From a virus, in IMG/VR virus record IMGVR_UViG_3300011013_000017, positions 1 to 51,378 of that record: DNA of 51,378 bases; one strand, written 5' to 3'. The notes below the pieces were generated by a model that worked only from the letters and a program-made list of their open reading frames with translations, was not told the DNA's origin and searched no databases. Shown in pieces: positions 51,321-51,378 of this stretch. Positions within the stretch are counted from its first letter, which is position 1. Each line of letters starts with the position of its first letter. The translations under genes were made by a program, and so were the position numbers.

Positions 51321-51378
51321 TCTGTGATTTTAAATTTAATAAATAAGCCAATATAATCGAAATAATTTATACTAAAAT

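Overview
The window is a stretch of an AT-rich, T4-like (contractile-tailed) phage genome, probably from a large myovirus. The evidence is a collinear late-gene series: prohead protease (gp21-like), major capsid protein (gp23-like), sheath (gp18-like), tube (gp19-like), gp26-like hub chaperone, gp25-like and gp6/J-like baseplate wedges. A lipoprotein with a C-terminal membrane segment (candidate u-spanin) beside a T4-type lysozyme points to a Gram-negative host. Two oxygen-sensitive-type radical SAM/SPASM enzymes suggest an anaerobic or microaerophilic host. The host species cannot be read from the sequence. No integrase, tRNA, CRISPR array or IS element was noticed.

Layout. Positions 1-1871 hold two rightward genes: the end of a repeat-containing protein and a putative tube-cap/baseplate protein. 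They converge on everything else, which is transcribed leftward from about 51.2 kb down to 1.9 kb. Reading in transcription order: 51.2-46.6 kb is head morphogenesis (protease, two membrane proteins, two charged coiled-coil proteins, capsid). 46.4-27.3 kb is host-recognition DNA: a zinc-finger/nuclease-like gene, a fibre, a Kelch-propeller fibre, a propeller protein followed across a TAG stop by a DUF2341/LamG domain, a cupin, a membrane coiled coil, a papain-like protease, two membrane proteins with a Cys/Lys tail, a large fibre and fibre chaperone-like genes. 27.2-22.2 kb is a metabolic island: two radical SAM enzymes, a divergent PanC (pantothenate synthetase) homologue, a FabH/KAS III homologue and two unknowns. 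22.2-18.2 kb is a second set of fibre-tip and fibre-chaperone-like genes. 18.1-13.5 kb is a lysis and baseplate block: PLA2-like His-Asp protein, lysozyme, candidate holin, gpI/gp7-like wedge, candidate spanin. 13.2-1.9 kb is the tail tube, sheath and baseplate block, with a HAD phosphatase between sheath and tube.

Strongest points for follow-up are: the PanC/KAS III/radical SAM island inside the tail-fibre locus; three separate coding regions interrupted by in-frame stops (TAG, TAA, TGA), each one C-to-T change from a sense codon; a family of membrane proteins with LxE sites that look like prohead-protease substrates; a probable recoding site joining the gp26-like gene to an ORF lacking a good start; and a recurring leader motif (AATTTTAACAAATATAAAA-like, coding strand) in front of many genes.
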